Source: Epichloe hybrida (taxonomy: Eukaryota; Ascomycota; Sordariomycetes; Hypocreales; Clavicipitaceae). From it: 64,000 nucleotides of DNA. Made by a program: the position numbers and the translations under genes. The stretch is from assembly GCA_019022495.1 (NCBI GenBank), contig JAFEKR010000025.1, forward strand, positions 806,001-870,000, written 5' to 3'. Below the pieces are notes generated by a model. It saw only the letters and a list, made by a program, of their open reading frames with translations, had not been told where the DNA came from and did no database searches. Positions 1-12,569 of this stretch are shown here, in pieces (position 1 is the first letter of the stretch; each line of letters opens with the position of its first letter).

Positions 1-203
1 AAAAGTTGAAGGTCCCAAATAGCAATTGCGGCAACCGAACAGGGGGGGCAAGGACAATGATATACTAATGCTAGTGAGCACTGACCGAGGTGTCGCAGAT
101 TCCAGCCACAATATTTAAGACCTTTGGTGCACTCGAATGCCTGGACAGTGGGAGCTGCTGTTGCCATCAGGCAAATAACGACCTGAGAGATGCCGAACTT
201 CAT
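1..203 (-). CDS. Small secreted cysteine-containing protein, 5' part only
   Basis: The gene starts with an ATG at 203-201 and runs off the left edge. Exon 1 (203-86) encodes 39 residues: a hydrophobic signal peptide of about 22 residues ending at an Ala-X-Ala-like site (VQA), then a mature start FECTKGLKYCGWNLRHL with two cysteines. A GTCAGT donor follows at 85, and no good acceptor is visible before the window ends, so the rest is outside. Short secreted proteins with a Cys-Thr-Lys-Gly...Tyr-Cys-Gly-type start are common in moulds and often act outside the cell, but the function cannot be assigned. The start is clear; the intron is inferred. Confidence 0.6.
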   Translation of the reverse strand, partial: MKFGISQVVICLMATAAPTVQAFECTKGLKYCGWNLRHLGQCSLALVYHCPCPPCSVAAIAIWDLQL

Positions 204-1812
204 AGTTGCGTGTATGATGTTTGATGTTGTAGAAGCAAAGGTAAAGATGAACTGAGCGTGTGGATGTGCGGATGTGAGTGTTGGTAGCTGATAATTCGGA
301 TGCGAATGGGTGGTCTTCAATGCCTATTTATGCTTTGCGCCGCAATAGAAACCACTGTGGTAGCAGCTGGCAAGAATAAGTCTTGGACTGATGAACTCAC
401 TTGTGATTACTCAGTTCTGAATCGTCATTGACGTGGCAAAAAGCCCATTGAAAAATGTAACCAATAGATTGTAGTATAGTTAGTATTGATGAGCCACTTC
501 TTGTGTAATGAGACAAAAACACCCGCAGAACCTTGCCCAACCGTCCCCAAAACCAGAAACACTCTGAGCGAAAACACATTCATGTTGAGCAAATACCACA
601 AGCGGTCTGAGTTAGCTGACTTCGCATTCTATTAAGACTGGTATGCTTAGATTCTCCATGTCTCCCCGCACGATGCTGGCCCCAACTAACCTCATGTTGA
701 TCGAGAACTCTTGGGTTATAAGTTAACGACTGCGACTTGGTAGAATCGCAGTCCCCCGCCAGGCACTCAGATGTTACAGTCCCCGGCACGGTCTATTCAC
801 ACACTAATAAGACAAACTCCACTTCTTGTTCACGTAGCACATGTAATGTGTGCGGAGTAACTATTTTGTGACTGCACCACTAACTAGCAGGTTTGTCGTT
901 GCACATTCGCATGAGAAAACTCCAGACGTCGTTTTCAGTTGCACTTGGTTGGAGCGCCGGCGGCTTAAAACGAGGACCTGCACAATACGTTGTCTCACAG
1001 GCCCCGCAGTCGATCTGATCGGCTGCTGGCTCAATTCGGGCATAGGACGCCTAATAAACACGCATCTGTCAAAAAATTGAACACGCATCTGCCATTCTGC
1101 CTTTATTAGTGTAAGCTTCCTAGCGAAGCAATTAACCCACAGCTAACATTAACATTATGCAGAGGTCGGAGACAGGACGCTCATGATGGTGGAGCTCCGG
1201 AGGAACTTCGGACCGATCTGATGACAAAGAGGCTAGATTTTTGTGGCCATCCTAACATTCGCTACTCACTGCAACTTCACGCGTAAATGTTGTGTCAGCC
1301 ACGCTACATTCCAGCGACGATATGAATGCAGATGCTTTTTATTACTATGATTTTCTCCCGTTGACTTCATCAGGCACTCAACGCGGAATAATGAGATACA
1401 TTAAACCCGCTCTGAGAAAATTTGGCATATTTGTCCACTACCATGGCATAATATCGAAAATCGACATGCTAAAGGGCTATATAGGTATTATTAAGGCGGT
1501 CTATCTAGATGAAGCATTTTGGTGAAGCTCGCTATGCAATCGCCGAATTATGTAGGCCAGCAGTCCATCGATGTCACAGTAACTGAAGCCGCTCCTTCCC
1601 CTTCGTAGTGACTTCAGGCCAAGTCGAGACGCGGCACCGATGTCTACAATATTTCCACTATACAAAGAAAAGCGTAGAATAGTGCAAGAGAGCAAATACC
1701 GATAGCTCTGCATATCGACGCAATAGGTACTTGATGTGATATCCGAAACGCCCCGCAGGAAAGGTATCAAAGATAAAGTCCAAACCGTCATCGAAGCCAT
1801 GCGTATCTCTTT
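204..1812. other. Intergenic, no supportable gene
   Basis: Holds the promoter of the leftward small secreted protein gene and the downstream region of the mucin-like gene. Several short open frames exist, including one of 77 codons at 1292-1525, but none shows a recognisable domain or convincing splice pattern. I see no RNA gene. Confidence 0.4.
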
Positions 1813-2712
1813 TCAAAAATTAGACGAGGCATTGACCTGACTGGGTTGGTGATAGTTCTCCAAGGTGGACTGGAAAGGAGTTCGCTGAGTGCCGCCAGCG
1901 CTACTGCCTCGCTCAGACTTCTCAGCAGCACCAGGGGTGGACATGTCGTAGTCCATCAAGACATCGTGCTCTTCGTTGTCCTTCTTGCGTCCCCAGATTC
2001 GCCAAGCTACAAGTGCTAGGGCACCGAGCACGACGGCACCTCCGACACCCACAACGACGCCAATGACGGTGTTTCGGGTCTTCGCAGTCATCCCAGTCGT
2101 TTCGCCTTCACTAGAGCTGAGGCCGGGCGTTGAAGTGGTCTTGATTGTGCTGGTGAAGGTCGACTTGGATCCATCGCTGCGGGTCGTGGTGAGAATTTCG
2201 ACTTTGGTTGAAACAATGAGATTTACAGAGGTAGGAGCGGGGCTGGAGCCTGGGCTGGAGCCTGGGCCGGAGTCTGAGCTTGAGCTTGTAGTCGGCGTCC
2301 ATTGAATTGAAGAGCGCGTGCTCTGTGGAACAAAGGACGACGTTGTTTCAACAGCAGCAACAGGCGTGGAGCTGGCAGCGGGAGGCGTCGGTGATGGTGG
2401 TGGGGTGCTAGGCGGGCTGGTCGTCGCTGGGACGCTGGCAGATGTAGGAGACTCAACCAACTGTGATGTAGTTGTGGTGCTTGGTATCGGGGTCGTCGAC
2501 TCGCTCGTTGACTCGCTCGTGGAAGTGCTCTGGCTACTGGCTTGTGCAGAAGATGTAGAAGATGTAGAGCCCGTTCCGTCGACGAGGTCGCCGATTTGTC
2601 GTCCAATAATAGCTCTACCCTCATATTTGCTCTTATCCAGCCAGCTTGCCTGGGCCATGGAAAGCACAGCAAGGGCAGCGAGAAGCTGCGGGAGAGCTTG
2701 TTTCGAGTGCAT
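1813..2712 (-). CDS. Ser/Thr-rich single-pass membrane protein (mucin-like, Mid2/WSC-like architecture)
   Basis: A single-exon gene of 299 residues. The N terminus is a signal peptide (about residues 1-22, hydrophobic core LLAALAVLSMA). Next is a short region, then about 170 residues rich in Ser, Thr and Pro that should be heavily O-mannosylated. One transmembrane segment lies near residues 213-237 (VIGVVVGVGGAVVLGALALV), followed by a basic stop-transfer patch (RIWGRKK) and a cytoplasmic tail of about 60 residues. This is the architecture of fungal wall-stress sensors and related surface proteins. No WSC cysteine domain is present, so a sensor role is only inferred. The ATG is the first in frame and directly precedes the signal peptide. 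Confidence 0.75.
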   Translation of the reverse strand: MHSKQALPQLLAALAVLSMAQASWLDKSKYEGRAIIGRQIGDLVDGTGSTSSTSSAQASSQSTSTSESTSESTTPIPSTTTTSQLVESPTSASVPATTSPPSTPPPSPTPPAASSTPVAAVETTSSFVPQSTRSSIQWTPTTSSSSDSGPGSSPGSSPAPTSVNLIVSTKVEILTTTRSDGSKSTFTSTIKTTSTPGLSSSEGETTGMTAKTRNTVIGVVVGVGGAVVLGALALVAWRIWGRKKDNEEHDVLMDYDMSTPGAAEKSERGSSAGGTQRTPFQSTLENYHQPSQVNASSNF

Positions 2713-5539
2713 TCTGGTCGGTTTTTAGCGGCAACGTGAAGGCGTATGGAAGTTAGCGACAAACAGGCAGCCTGCTCCCCTTGGTGATCGTGAACGGAAC
2801 TATTTTTCCTCTTCTTGAAGTCGGCTTGCAATTCGATGAAGGCTGGGAATTATTGAAAGACCGGCACGGAGACGGTCCTGGCTCAGGAAACGAGAGAACG
2901 GGTTGATTGAACAGGCAGTGTGATCTGGAAGGCGTGAATGATGAGCTGTGACGGGGTATGGGAAAGAACGGTTTTCCTTGTTGATCAAGTAATCAAGAGG
3001 GGGCAAGACAAGACAAAGAAATAAAGGGCAAGAGAAGCGCAAGACAGTCACGGGGAAAAACAACGGTGAACAGCTGGCAGATGAAGAGGCAGGAGATGTT
3101 TTTATCGAGCTGGTCGTGTCAGCATGTGGTCCTAGGTGGTCCTACCCATTTTTTGCTCCCAACAATCCCTGCTACAAGCGGCTGGGGCCAAAGAGGGGCC
3201 CCCTTAGCCCCGGGACGGCCTGTGTGAAACTTCGTATTCCCTCAACAAAGCTGCTGGCGCGAGGCAGATCTGCAAGGCCTTGCTAATACAGATATGTAAG
3301 TTACTTCGTTCATACGGAGTACATATGTACATATTTACGGGACCACACGGGACCACACGGGACCACACGGGACCACACGAGACCACACACCTGGTCAACC
3401 AGCCAGTGGCAGCAGTCGACATGACACCACCACCCCCGTTGCAAGCAAGCCCAGGTGGGAAGTATTCCCGATGGCTCGCTTCATGATGATGGCCGTCATG
3501 TTAAGCTTTCTCTTCTACATTGATTTCTCGGTGCTCATCATGTCGGTTTCACTCTCACGCAAAGCTTGCGTAGATAGTTTCCGGCCCATCGCTCGTCTGA
3601 AACGCAGGAAGAAGAAATCACTGCACGGACGACACGTAACCTTGGAGATAGTACATAGAAAGGTATGGCATCCGCGTTTATTGGCCGCCGGCGCGATAGC
3701 ACAGGGGTCCCCTGGTCGGTCTCGCTGGGTCAATCAATGGCTGAATGAATCAGGTCTGCTTCACTAGCGCCGCCCCCTCTTTGGCCGAGGAAAGCTCCTT
3801 GGTCTTGTCCTCGATGACCAACCAATCTGTTCTGGAACTTGCAACTACTCCGTAATATCTCTGGAGCGAAATATGTATTCTTCCCTTTCGCAATTGAGAA
3901 CAGATGCACTACGACGGTCCAGCCCGCGGCCAAGTTTCGAGTCAAGCTTGCACCAGAACTCAATGCGCTGGAAGATGGGGCATCGTGCCAACGTTACGGA
4001 GGACGGTGCCTACAGTGACAGTGTATTGACAGAACAAAAAAAGGGTCTGCTGCAGCTAAAACAACGGACCAACAAGTATTTCATGCTAAAAATGGCTGAA
4101 GATGTACGGAAGATGCTGTCTAAGATTGTCGCCCTCCCTCTTTCCGCTTTGCAGGTTCGTGGCGCCAACATCGGGCCGGGTGGGCGTCGGAGTAGTTTTT
4201 CTGAGAGTGAACCAAAAAAAAAAACCCCCTAGAGGAAAACAAGCAAGGAAGGAAATCGAAGCACCCAGAAAGGAGGCGGGAAGAGGACGGTGAGCAGAAG
4301 AAAGTCCTTCCAAGATACCCAGATGCATCACAGGCGTCACACGCAAACACGCTCCGTAGCGGCCAAGCTTTTGTGTTCGTGACGGTGCAACTCTGTCTCA
4401 TTTTCTGCAGGGTTTAGTGGAAATCGTCTGTCTCGTCAATTTGCGCAAGACTAATCAGACTGGACAATGGTTTTGCTCGGCGGCGACCAACTAACTCTTT
4501 TGATGCAAAGAGGTGCCAAGCATGAAGAAAAAACCAAGCAACGTTAGTGCCTAGATAAAGGTAACAAAAATGGACGAGTGGTCTCTGTGATATGGAAGAT
4601 GGAAGACATGGTTTCACTTGGTCTTGTTGTTTCTGGTGGTGTAATGCAGCACGGCCGCCAGTGTCTTTCAATTTTGCGACTTAATATTATGAATCTTCAT
4701 TGCCTACAGATTCCTACTAGCCACGCAGTTGGGTCGCACGGCATGTTGCAAACGACCACACTTATCAAGTCCATACCTACTCAGAGCTTGTACACAATCT
4801 TGTGGCTTAACATCTCGCCAGCACGTCCTTTACACTGGTCTGCTTGGAGAGAGCCATAGTTGACGATGTGTCGTACGGTCTCGTACCCAATGGTCAAATC
4901 TGGCCTGGCGCAGCATTGTGGTGCTTTTAATCTCCGCGTTTAAACGCCCCAATCACGGCTGCATACAGATTGACAAGAAGCACTAAAATACTCCGTACTG
5001 CAATCTGTCTGGCCTGGTGCATTGTTGTTCCCCGCACCTGACACCTCCATCCAGATCTCTTCTCCGCCATCACCAAACAACGTCCCACCCGTCATCACGC
5101 TACCCCCCCCCCCCTCCCAAAAAAAAAAAAGGAATCATGACGGCGTTCAACACCAGCACTGCACGGTCACCGGACGCACTCGAGCCAAGCGGCATCCCAC
5201 ATCGTTGGGTTTCATTCAACTCTCCAACCGGGTCATGGTGTGATTCTTCAAGCATGTCGGACCTACTGTCCGCCATCTCACTCTCTCTCTCTCTCCATGG
5301 ACGAACCTGTTGATCACGATTGAACCCTCCCCGCATGCAACGCTGCTGGCAATTGATCAAGGAGGGCGTCCAAGTCTTGTCCCAAAAGACATCCCTGTTT
5401 ATTACTTAGCCCGGCCGTTGCTGCATACAAGAGTGACACGATGGCCACTCCTACGGAAGTAAACTCCTCCTCTTTTAGATCAGAACTTCCCGCCGGTTCT
5501 GGATCAGGGATCGGAGGTACACATTCCTAGCTCTCCATC
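2713..5539. other. Long intergenic region between divergent genes
   Basis: Contains the promoters of the mucin-like gene (minus) and the beta-galactosidase gene (plus). Visible structure: a tandem 10-bp repeat at 3339-3388, a run of C then A at 5103-5131, a CT microsatellite at 5278-5296, and TACGGAGTA/TACTCCGTA motifs at 3313, 3846 and 4989. The short open frames present show no domain. Confidence 0.5.
3339..3388. repeat. Tandem 10-bp repeat, five copies
   Basis: Five head-to-tail copies of GGGACCACAC; the last one or two copies differ by a base or so. It lies in intergenic DNA about 630 bp upstream of the mucin-like gene. No coding or regulatory role is apparent. Confidence 0.9.
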
Positions 5540-8500
5540 ATGAAGCTCTCCATCATCGGCGCAGCAGCTCTGCTGCCCGTTTCCCAAGCTCTTAGTCTGA
5601 CGAGCTACGGCGGTGGTCGTCCCTACCAAATCATCCATGAGGCAGAAAGACGAGCCAATGCTCTCCAGGAGTTCGTCACCTGGGATGAGCACTCGCTCTT
5701 CATCCGGGGCGAGCGCGCCATGATGTTCTCCGGAGAGGTCCATCCCTTCCGGCTGCCCGTTCCTTCACTCTACCTAGATGTATTTGAGAAGATCAAGGCC
5801 ATGGGGTTCAATCTGGTGTCGTTCTATGTCGACTGGGCGCTTCTGGAAGGGAAACAGGGCGAGTTCCGAGCCGACGGCATTTTCGACCTCGAGCCATTCT
5901 TTGACGCTGCCAAGAAGGCTGGTGTCTACCTACTTGCCAGACCAGGACCTTATATCAATGCTGAAGTCAGTGGTGGTGGCTTCCCGGGCCATCTGCAAAG
6001 GCTGCAGGGGGTCTTGCGGTCATCTGCGCCCGATTTCCTGAACGCAACTGATAAGTAGGTGTCTTGTTTTACCCCTGGCAATTAGCAGATGCTGGCAAGA
6101 ATCCTTGCGTGTCGTTATTCTGTGTGACTGACCATGGAAAATATGGTTGTGTGTCTGCAGTTACATGGCGAAAATATGCAGGATTATTGCCGAACAGCAA
6201 ATTACAAACGGCGGCCCTGTCGTATTATTCCAGCCCGAGAATGAATACTCGTCTGGATACAAAATTCCCTTCCCCAACGGGCCATATATGCAGTACGTGA
6301 TCAATCAGGCTCGAACGGCTGGTATCTCGGTGCCCATGATCAACAACGACGTCGGCCCCTCGGGGAACTACGCTCCTGGGAAGGGAGTCGGATCTGTAGA
6401 CGTCTATGTAAGTTGCGAGAATGCCTTGGGGAGTGTGAGTGAATGATGAAAATGGGGCTCACAAAACTAGGGACACGACAGCTACCCGCTTGGCTTCGAC
6501 TGTGTAAGTCAGATAAACAAGAAAGAAAACGAGGCCGTGGAAGGACAAAAATGAAGGGCCTAACCTGCACCAGGGCAACCCAACTGTCTGGCCACCCAAC
6601 AATCTGCCAACATACTTCCACGATCGCCACGTCAGGCAGAGTCCCTTCACTCCTTATTCCATCGTTGAGGTACGGGTCACAAGTCGATCGAACGTAGCTT
6701 TTTGATGACAAAATTTGTATTCTGACGGACTTTTGATAAGTTCCAAGGCGGCGCTTTTGATCCCTGGGGTGGATGGGGCTTTGAGAAGTGCTCGGCACTC
6801 GTGAATCATGAGTTTGCCAGGGTCCTTTACAAGAACAATTTTGCCGCTGGGGTGTCAATTTTCAGCATTTATATGATCTATGGAGGAACGAACTGGGGTA
6901 ATATCGGACACCCCGGCGGCTACACTTCATACGACTACGGAGCGGTAGGTACACGGCACTCGCTGTCTTAAACCAGAGTTGGACAAATGAAGATCGAGCT
7001 CTGCGCGATAACTGACTCTTCTGGAATAGGCAATCCGAGAAAACCGGGTCATCGACCGCGAGAAGTACTCCGAGATCAAGCTCGAAGCGCAGTTCATGAA
7101 GGTCTCACCCGGATATATCACTGCCTCTGTCGGCCCCGCCTCGACGAGCCAGTACTCGGACAACGCAGGCATTACAATCACTCCTCTCACGGGCAACAAG
7201 ACTGGCAATTCCTTCATAGCCCGTCAGGCAGACTACACAGCCACGGGAACAGTCTTGTACACCCTCAAGCTGCCCACTTCCAACGGCACACTCACCATCC
7301 CACAGCGTGGAGGGGCCTTGTCCCTTCACGGACGTGACTCGAAGATTCACTTGACGGACTATCCTGTGGGAGACTACACCCTGCTATATACGACAGCCGA
7401 GGTGTTTACGTGGAAGAAGAATGCTGGCAAGACGGTGCTCATCTTGTACGGCGGGCCCGACGAACTGCATGAATTCGCCATCAATACCAATAGCCCTGCC
7501 GCGGCCAAGGTTATGCGATTTCAGGGGAGCAGCATCTCCTCTCACGCAGAGAGTCTGTTCACCATCGTGCAGTGGCAGACGGGGCCAAAGAGGCAGTTCG
7601 TTGAGCTTGGCGACTTGGCCATCCATCTTCTGGGTTTGTCTTTCTCTCGTCTACTACCCCTTGTACACGATACAGCAGACACACAAACATAGATTTCACA
7701 TTTCTGACGACTCTATCCACGAACAGACCGCAACTCCGCGTACAACTACTGGGTGCCTGTCCTCCCGGGCCCCAACTCATCCCAGTTCGGCACATCTCTT
7801 ATGAACCCACAAGCCGTCATCATCAACGGTGGCTACCTCGTTCGCTCGGCCTCCATCTCAGGCGAGACACTTTCCCTCCGAGCCGACTTCAACGTCTCGA
7901 CTCCCCTTGAAGTCATCAGCGCCCCCTCGGGCGTTACCAAGCTTTCCGTCAACGGCAAATCTGTCAAACACACAACCACCCCGTCCGGGACCTGGCTCGC
8001 CAAGCCAGACATCATCCTCCCAGCCCTTTCCATCCCAGACCTCTCCAAGCTGTCCTGGTACAAGATCGACTCGCTGCCCGAGATCCACCCCTCTTACGAC
8101 GACTCCAAATGGCCAGCTGCCTCCGACAGAGCCACCAACAAGCCCGAGGGGCACCACAACATCTCCAACGCCACCATCTCCGCCGACATGACCCCCGTCT
8201 CCCTCCGCGGCTCCGACTACGGCTTCTACACAGGGACCCTCCTCTTCCGCGGCCGCTTCACCGCCTCGGGCAAGGAGCGCGACTTCAAGGTCTGGACCTC
8301 CGGCGGCACAGGCTACGCATCCTCCGTTTGGCTAAACGACCGCTTCCTCGGCTCCTTCAAGGGCAACGACGCCACCGAGAACGCCAACTCGACGTACGAG
8401 CTGCCCAACCTCGGCGCTGGCAAAACCTACACCCTCACAGTGGTAGTCGACTCCATGGGCCTCAATGGGAACTTCAATCCGGGCTTCGACGACATGAAGG

Positions 8501-9102
8501 TGCCCCGGGGCATCTTCGACTACGCCCTCTCCGCGCCCGACGGGTCCCCCACCGACATCACGGGCTGGAAAATCACGGGCAATCTCGGTGGTGAAGACTA
8601 CGCGGATCGGTTCAGGGGCCCCCTCAACGAAGGAGGCTTCTTCTTCGAACGCCAGGGCTACCACTATCCTGCTCCGCCCGTGGACACCAGCTTCTCGGGG
8701 GGCTCGCCGTATGACGGTGTCGCCCGCGCAGGCATCATCTACTACACTGCCAAGTTGCCGCTCAGTCTCCCTGCAGATCGGTACGACGTGCCCCTCTCTT
8801 TCGTCTTTGCCAACGCGACGCACGAGCAGCACGGCGACTACAGGGCAATTTTGTACGTGAATGGGTTCCAGTTCGGAAAGTACGTGAGCAACATTGGCCC
8901 GCAGACGGAGTTCCCTGTCCCAGAGGGCATTCTCAACTACAACGGTGACAACTGGATTGGCCTGGCGGTGTGGTCTTTGGATGATACCGGTGCAAAGGTG
9001 CCCGGGTTTGCGCTCAAGGCGGGCACTCCTATGCAATCCTCTCGTAGCAGGGTTACTTTTGTCAACGGTCCTTCTTTTTCCGAGAGACAGGGGGCATATT
9101 AA
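5540..9102 (+). CDS. Secreted beta-galactosidase, glycoside hydrolase family 35
   Basis: Releases terminal beta-linked galactose from lactose and plant-wall galactans outside the cell. Seven exons: 5540-6054, 6161-6407, 6471-6503, 6574-6669, 6741-6944, 7030-7633, 7727-9102. The introns are 63-106 bp with GT-AG ends and the frame joins cleanly to 1024 residues, close to the usual length of just over 1000 for fungal GH35. A signal peptide covers residues 1-18. The catalytic TIM barrel carries the family signature RPGPYINAE, the acid/base Glu in QPENEY (Glu200) and the nucleophile Glu in [13 protein letters not shown] (Glu297, at the exon 4/5 junction). The C-terminal half holds beta-sandwich jelly-roll domains with many N-glycosylation sites. 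The 33-bp third exon is unusually short but is required for the conserved [11 protein letters not shown] stretch. Family assignment is firm; substrate preference is not visible. Confidence 0.93.
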
Positions 9103-9323
9103 CCATGTGAAGGATGTAAATACATTATTATTTATCTAATAAGTCAAGACAACATGTCATTTCATGACTCACCCATTAAGAAATAGTAGTCAATTTTTCA
9201 AAAAAAAAAAAATCAATTCAACGTTGATCTATTCATCATTCATTGTCTTGACACGATATATGAGATGCACTTGTTCCTCAGATGCTCCATCCATCATGTT
9301 CCTGACCCATAGAAGTGGACTCG

Positions 9324-12300
9324 TCATCCCCAAATAGGAATGTTCTTGTAAGCCGGTGAATTGTAGCTATGCAAAACACGGTACCGAGGTGCCGGGCCTT
9401 GTGTGTGCCGTTTCAGAGCACCAACGGCCACTGATTCTGAGAATGCAGGTCGATGAAGTAGCGTCGAATGCTTGCGTTTGAAAGCCCAGGCCCGAACATC
9501 TTCTTGCGTCACTTGTCCACTGCGGTAATACCGGCCCGAGTCTAGCTGACTTTGGCCTTTCAAATCATCACTGAAATTTAGAGATGGGTAGCCCCGCAAA
9601 CCTTTATGGCCTGTACTATATGACGACGAAGCTCCAACGTAGTCAAAGTCTTGGTGTGGTTGCCGCGGCCTTGGTGGCCTTTGAGAAAAGGTGTTTCGAA
9701 GGGTGGGTTGCCGCTCAGGAGGCTCCGAGGGGAATCCTTTTGATGGGCGCAGGGCGAGGACTTCTCCCGGCGCCGACCCTGGCTTGGACCCGTGATTCAA
9801 CTGACCTCGATGGATTTGTCGTGGGGGCTGTCGTGCACCGGCGCTGGCCGCACTTCCGTGTCGGCTTGGGACCGTAGGCGAGGAAGAATGGCTTGTTTTG
9901 GTCTCGATGTCGTGTATGTTCGAAATGCGAATTGGCCCATTTGGAGGCAGGGGGGCATTTGGGTTTGATTTGTCTGGCGTGCTTTTTTTTCCTTGGTGCT
10001 GCACAAAACCACCACTTTGCTGGACTTTCCGAAAAGGCGGTATGGCCGAGATGGACTGTTCGATGTCGATGCTATCGTGGCATTCATGACTCTTTGTACC
10101 CCCGTCACAATAGCTGTTGCGACTGTAATTGTTCTCGCTGTACTGAACCCCGCTTGCAACACCAACTGTGGAATCTGTGCTGATAGTAGGCGGTTTGGAA
10201 ATTTTCATGGACGTGCTAGGATAATTTGTACTGCGGTGTCTGAACCTTGCATCCACATCAAGCGGTACTTCGGGAACGGTCTGGATGTTGTTGTGTGAAG
10301 CGAAGCCCGTTGCAACAACACCACCACCTTCTTTCCTTGAGTTACCAAGAAATTTTTGCAGCATGCCAGACCTTGTGTTCTCGGATTCATTCCTGTTTTC
10401 CGTGGAAAGAGAGCCAACGTCTTTTGAGATGAGCTCAGCTGTTTTTGCTGTTGTGGTGCCTACATTGTCTCCGGGCGGCCAAGCTGAACGTCGCTGAAAA
10501 TTGCCGTCGGGCTCAGGAAGGGACATGTCCTGATCATGCCGCCGTGCTCTTAGTGAAGGTCGTCTCAGACTGCTGGTAGATCTTGGTGTTTGTGCTTGGC
10601 GTGCAGAGATCGTCGAATGTTCTTCCACTCGGTCTATCCAACTGTGTTCGTCCACGACAGATGAATCTGAGCCATCGCGCGTCGGTGTCATTTTACCCTC
10701 AGTATCAGCCGCGGCATTCATGGCTATGGGCTCCTCAAGCGGCGGTGTGTGGGATTGAGTCGATGCATCCGAGCTATAAGCGCTGTCAGCGCTCGAAAGC
10801 GTTCCCCGCGAGTTCAGGGACGATCCTGTCGAAGAGAACCCGCTGTCTGCTCTAGATACTCCCTTGCGAATAGCTTGGTTTGTGCTTGTTCGGCAGGGAT
10901 GCTCTGGATTTGGCCTCGCACTCAGTTCATTTCCCGCATCCAATGTCTCTTTCGCAGAGCACTCCTTGCTAGGTTTTTCGTGTCTTGCACCCTTGTGCTT
11001 GGTTGTTTTCTGCTTCTGCGAGTAGTTGGCTGGGGCAAGAGGATGAGATGACAGTCGCCCTCGAGCCGCAACTACCCGGGGCTCCTCAATAAGCTCTATA
11101 AGGCTTGGCAGTCGTTCATTTGGGGGCTTGAGGTTGGATGACTCGGCGGAAGGAAGGATGTCATCATTGAGAGTGGAGTTGATGGGCTGCGAGAAAGCAC
11201 GTCTATGGAAATTCTTTGCTTTTGATCGGAGGATATCCAGTCTCGTCGGTTTTGGGGCAACTTGTACGACAGAGAAATTCGAGGGGCCACGTGATCCTCC
11301 ACGTGGATTCGCCTTGTTGTGATCCTGAGACGTTGGGGGACAGGTATTTTGTGTTCCTGATGACCTCTTTTCCTCACCCTCACCCTCACCCTCACCCTTA
11401 CCCTCACTATGACGTCGAAAGCTCGGAATAGGCGATGCATTTGTGATACGCAGGGTACCAAACTTCATTCCACCCAGTTGCTGATAGTCTGTTTCACACG
11501 GAGTGACAGATCGTTCCTGCTCAAAAGCCCTGGGCAAGTTGGGCAAAGACAGCTGCTTGTGGTGAAACCTTCCCCTCAGGTTTTGCCCATTGGATACCCC
11601 GTGAGTTGCCTCAATCGCCAAGTCTCGTAATGCGTCTAGATCTGGAGATGGCCGTGTTGCCACCCCAGGGGTTTGCAAGATGGATTGTCTGCGCATAGGC
11701 ACGCATGTCAACTCACGATCAGTTTCGCTAACGGGAGAAACAAGTGCTTTGTTGTTGGAACCGGTGGTTTGGGCACCGTGCTCATGAATCAAGCTTGTTC
11801 CGAAGTCGTTTACAAAGCTCGCGTTTAGAGGTGAAATAGGAAGGATGCCGAGCTTGGTGAAGTGTGAGTCCAGCACTTTTTGTCTTGCGTCCTGGTGATC
11901 CATGCTATTTACATGTCAGCAACAAGGACGCATGCCGCACTCTATAATCGTGTGAAATACTCACCCATTTCGGCGAAAGGTCTGTGGACTGAGGGGACTC
12001 ACAGCACTGCCAACGCTGACAGTGGATTTGATGACATTTTGGCAAATTGCATTGTGCAGGTTGCGCGGACTAGAAGCGTCACCAGAGCCCGAAGCGCCGC
12101 TTCTCGTTGATGCATTTTGGTTTTGCAGCTGCAATACTCGCTTGTTTCTGCGTACTGCCAAATGACTTTGTTCGGGTCTCATCAGACCTGGCGAATGTGT
12201 CTCAGATGGCCCCCCCCCTCTATCACTCTCACTCTCTTGATCAGTCTGCTCAAGTAACAGACTGGGCAGTGATCCGGCAAGGTAGGCATAAGAGTAGCGG

Positions 12301-12569
12301 CTAGTACCTGACGAAGAGAAGTGAGATGGCGAGAAGGTGGGATGACTCGACAGGCTGGGTTCGCAGTCCTTCTGCTTTTGCTTCGAGAGCCTGTTCGAGA
12401 CTCGTTGAGCATCACCGGATGCGAGCTCTTCTTGAAAAGCGGCGTGGCTGTCGAGGCACGGTGAAGAGTCCGAAGACATACTCCTTCTTGACGACGTGGC
12501 CGAGTCGACAAGATGAGATCGGGTTTGATGTATTGGTCTCCGGCTGGAGTTTCCATGAGTTTCCATCAT
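9324..12569 (-). CDS. Large intrinsically disordered protein of unknown function
   Basis: Two exons, 12569-11965 and 11904-9324, separated by a 60-bp GTGAGT...AG intron, give 1061 residues. The start was chosen at the double Met (12569, next Met at 12566) after a region with no coding character; an in-frame Met at 12740 would add 57 unconvincing residues. The protein is rich in Ser, Arg, Pro, Gln and His, with no recognised domain, membrane segment or signal peptide. Notable stretches are a Ser-rich patch (SGFSSTGSSLNSRGTLSSADSAYSS, given here only as a description of its bias) and a GEGEGEGE run encoded by repeated hexanucleotides near 11376-11406. Ser/Thr/Pro density suggests a phosphorylated scaffold or regulator, which is inference. 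The C terminus is Tyr- and Pro-rich. The reading frame is open over its whole length, so it is surely coding. Confidence 0.75.

Noticed and set aside
2223..2831. Second minus-strand frame overlapping the mucin-like gene
   Set aside because: No signal peptide or membrane segment, and Arg/Leu/Pro bias typical of a shifted frame.
8332..9036. Long antisense open frame (234 codons) under the beta-galactosidase gene
   Set aside because: It mirrors a GC-rich coding exon and has no domain; the sense strand has GH35 motifs.
11376..11406. CCCTCA repeats resembling telomere-like DNA
   Set aside because: They lie inside a coding exon, encode the GEGEGEGE run and are not TTAGGG repeats.
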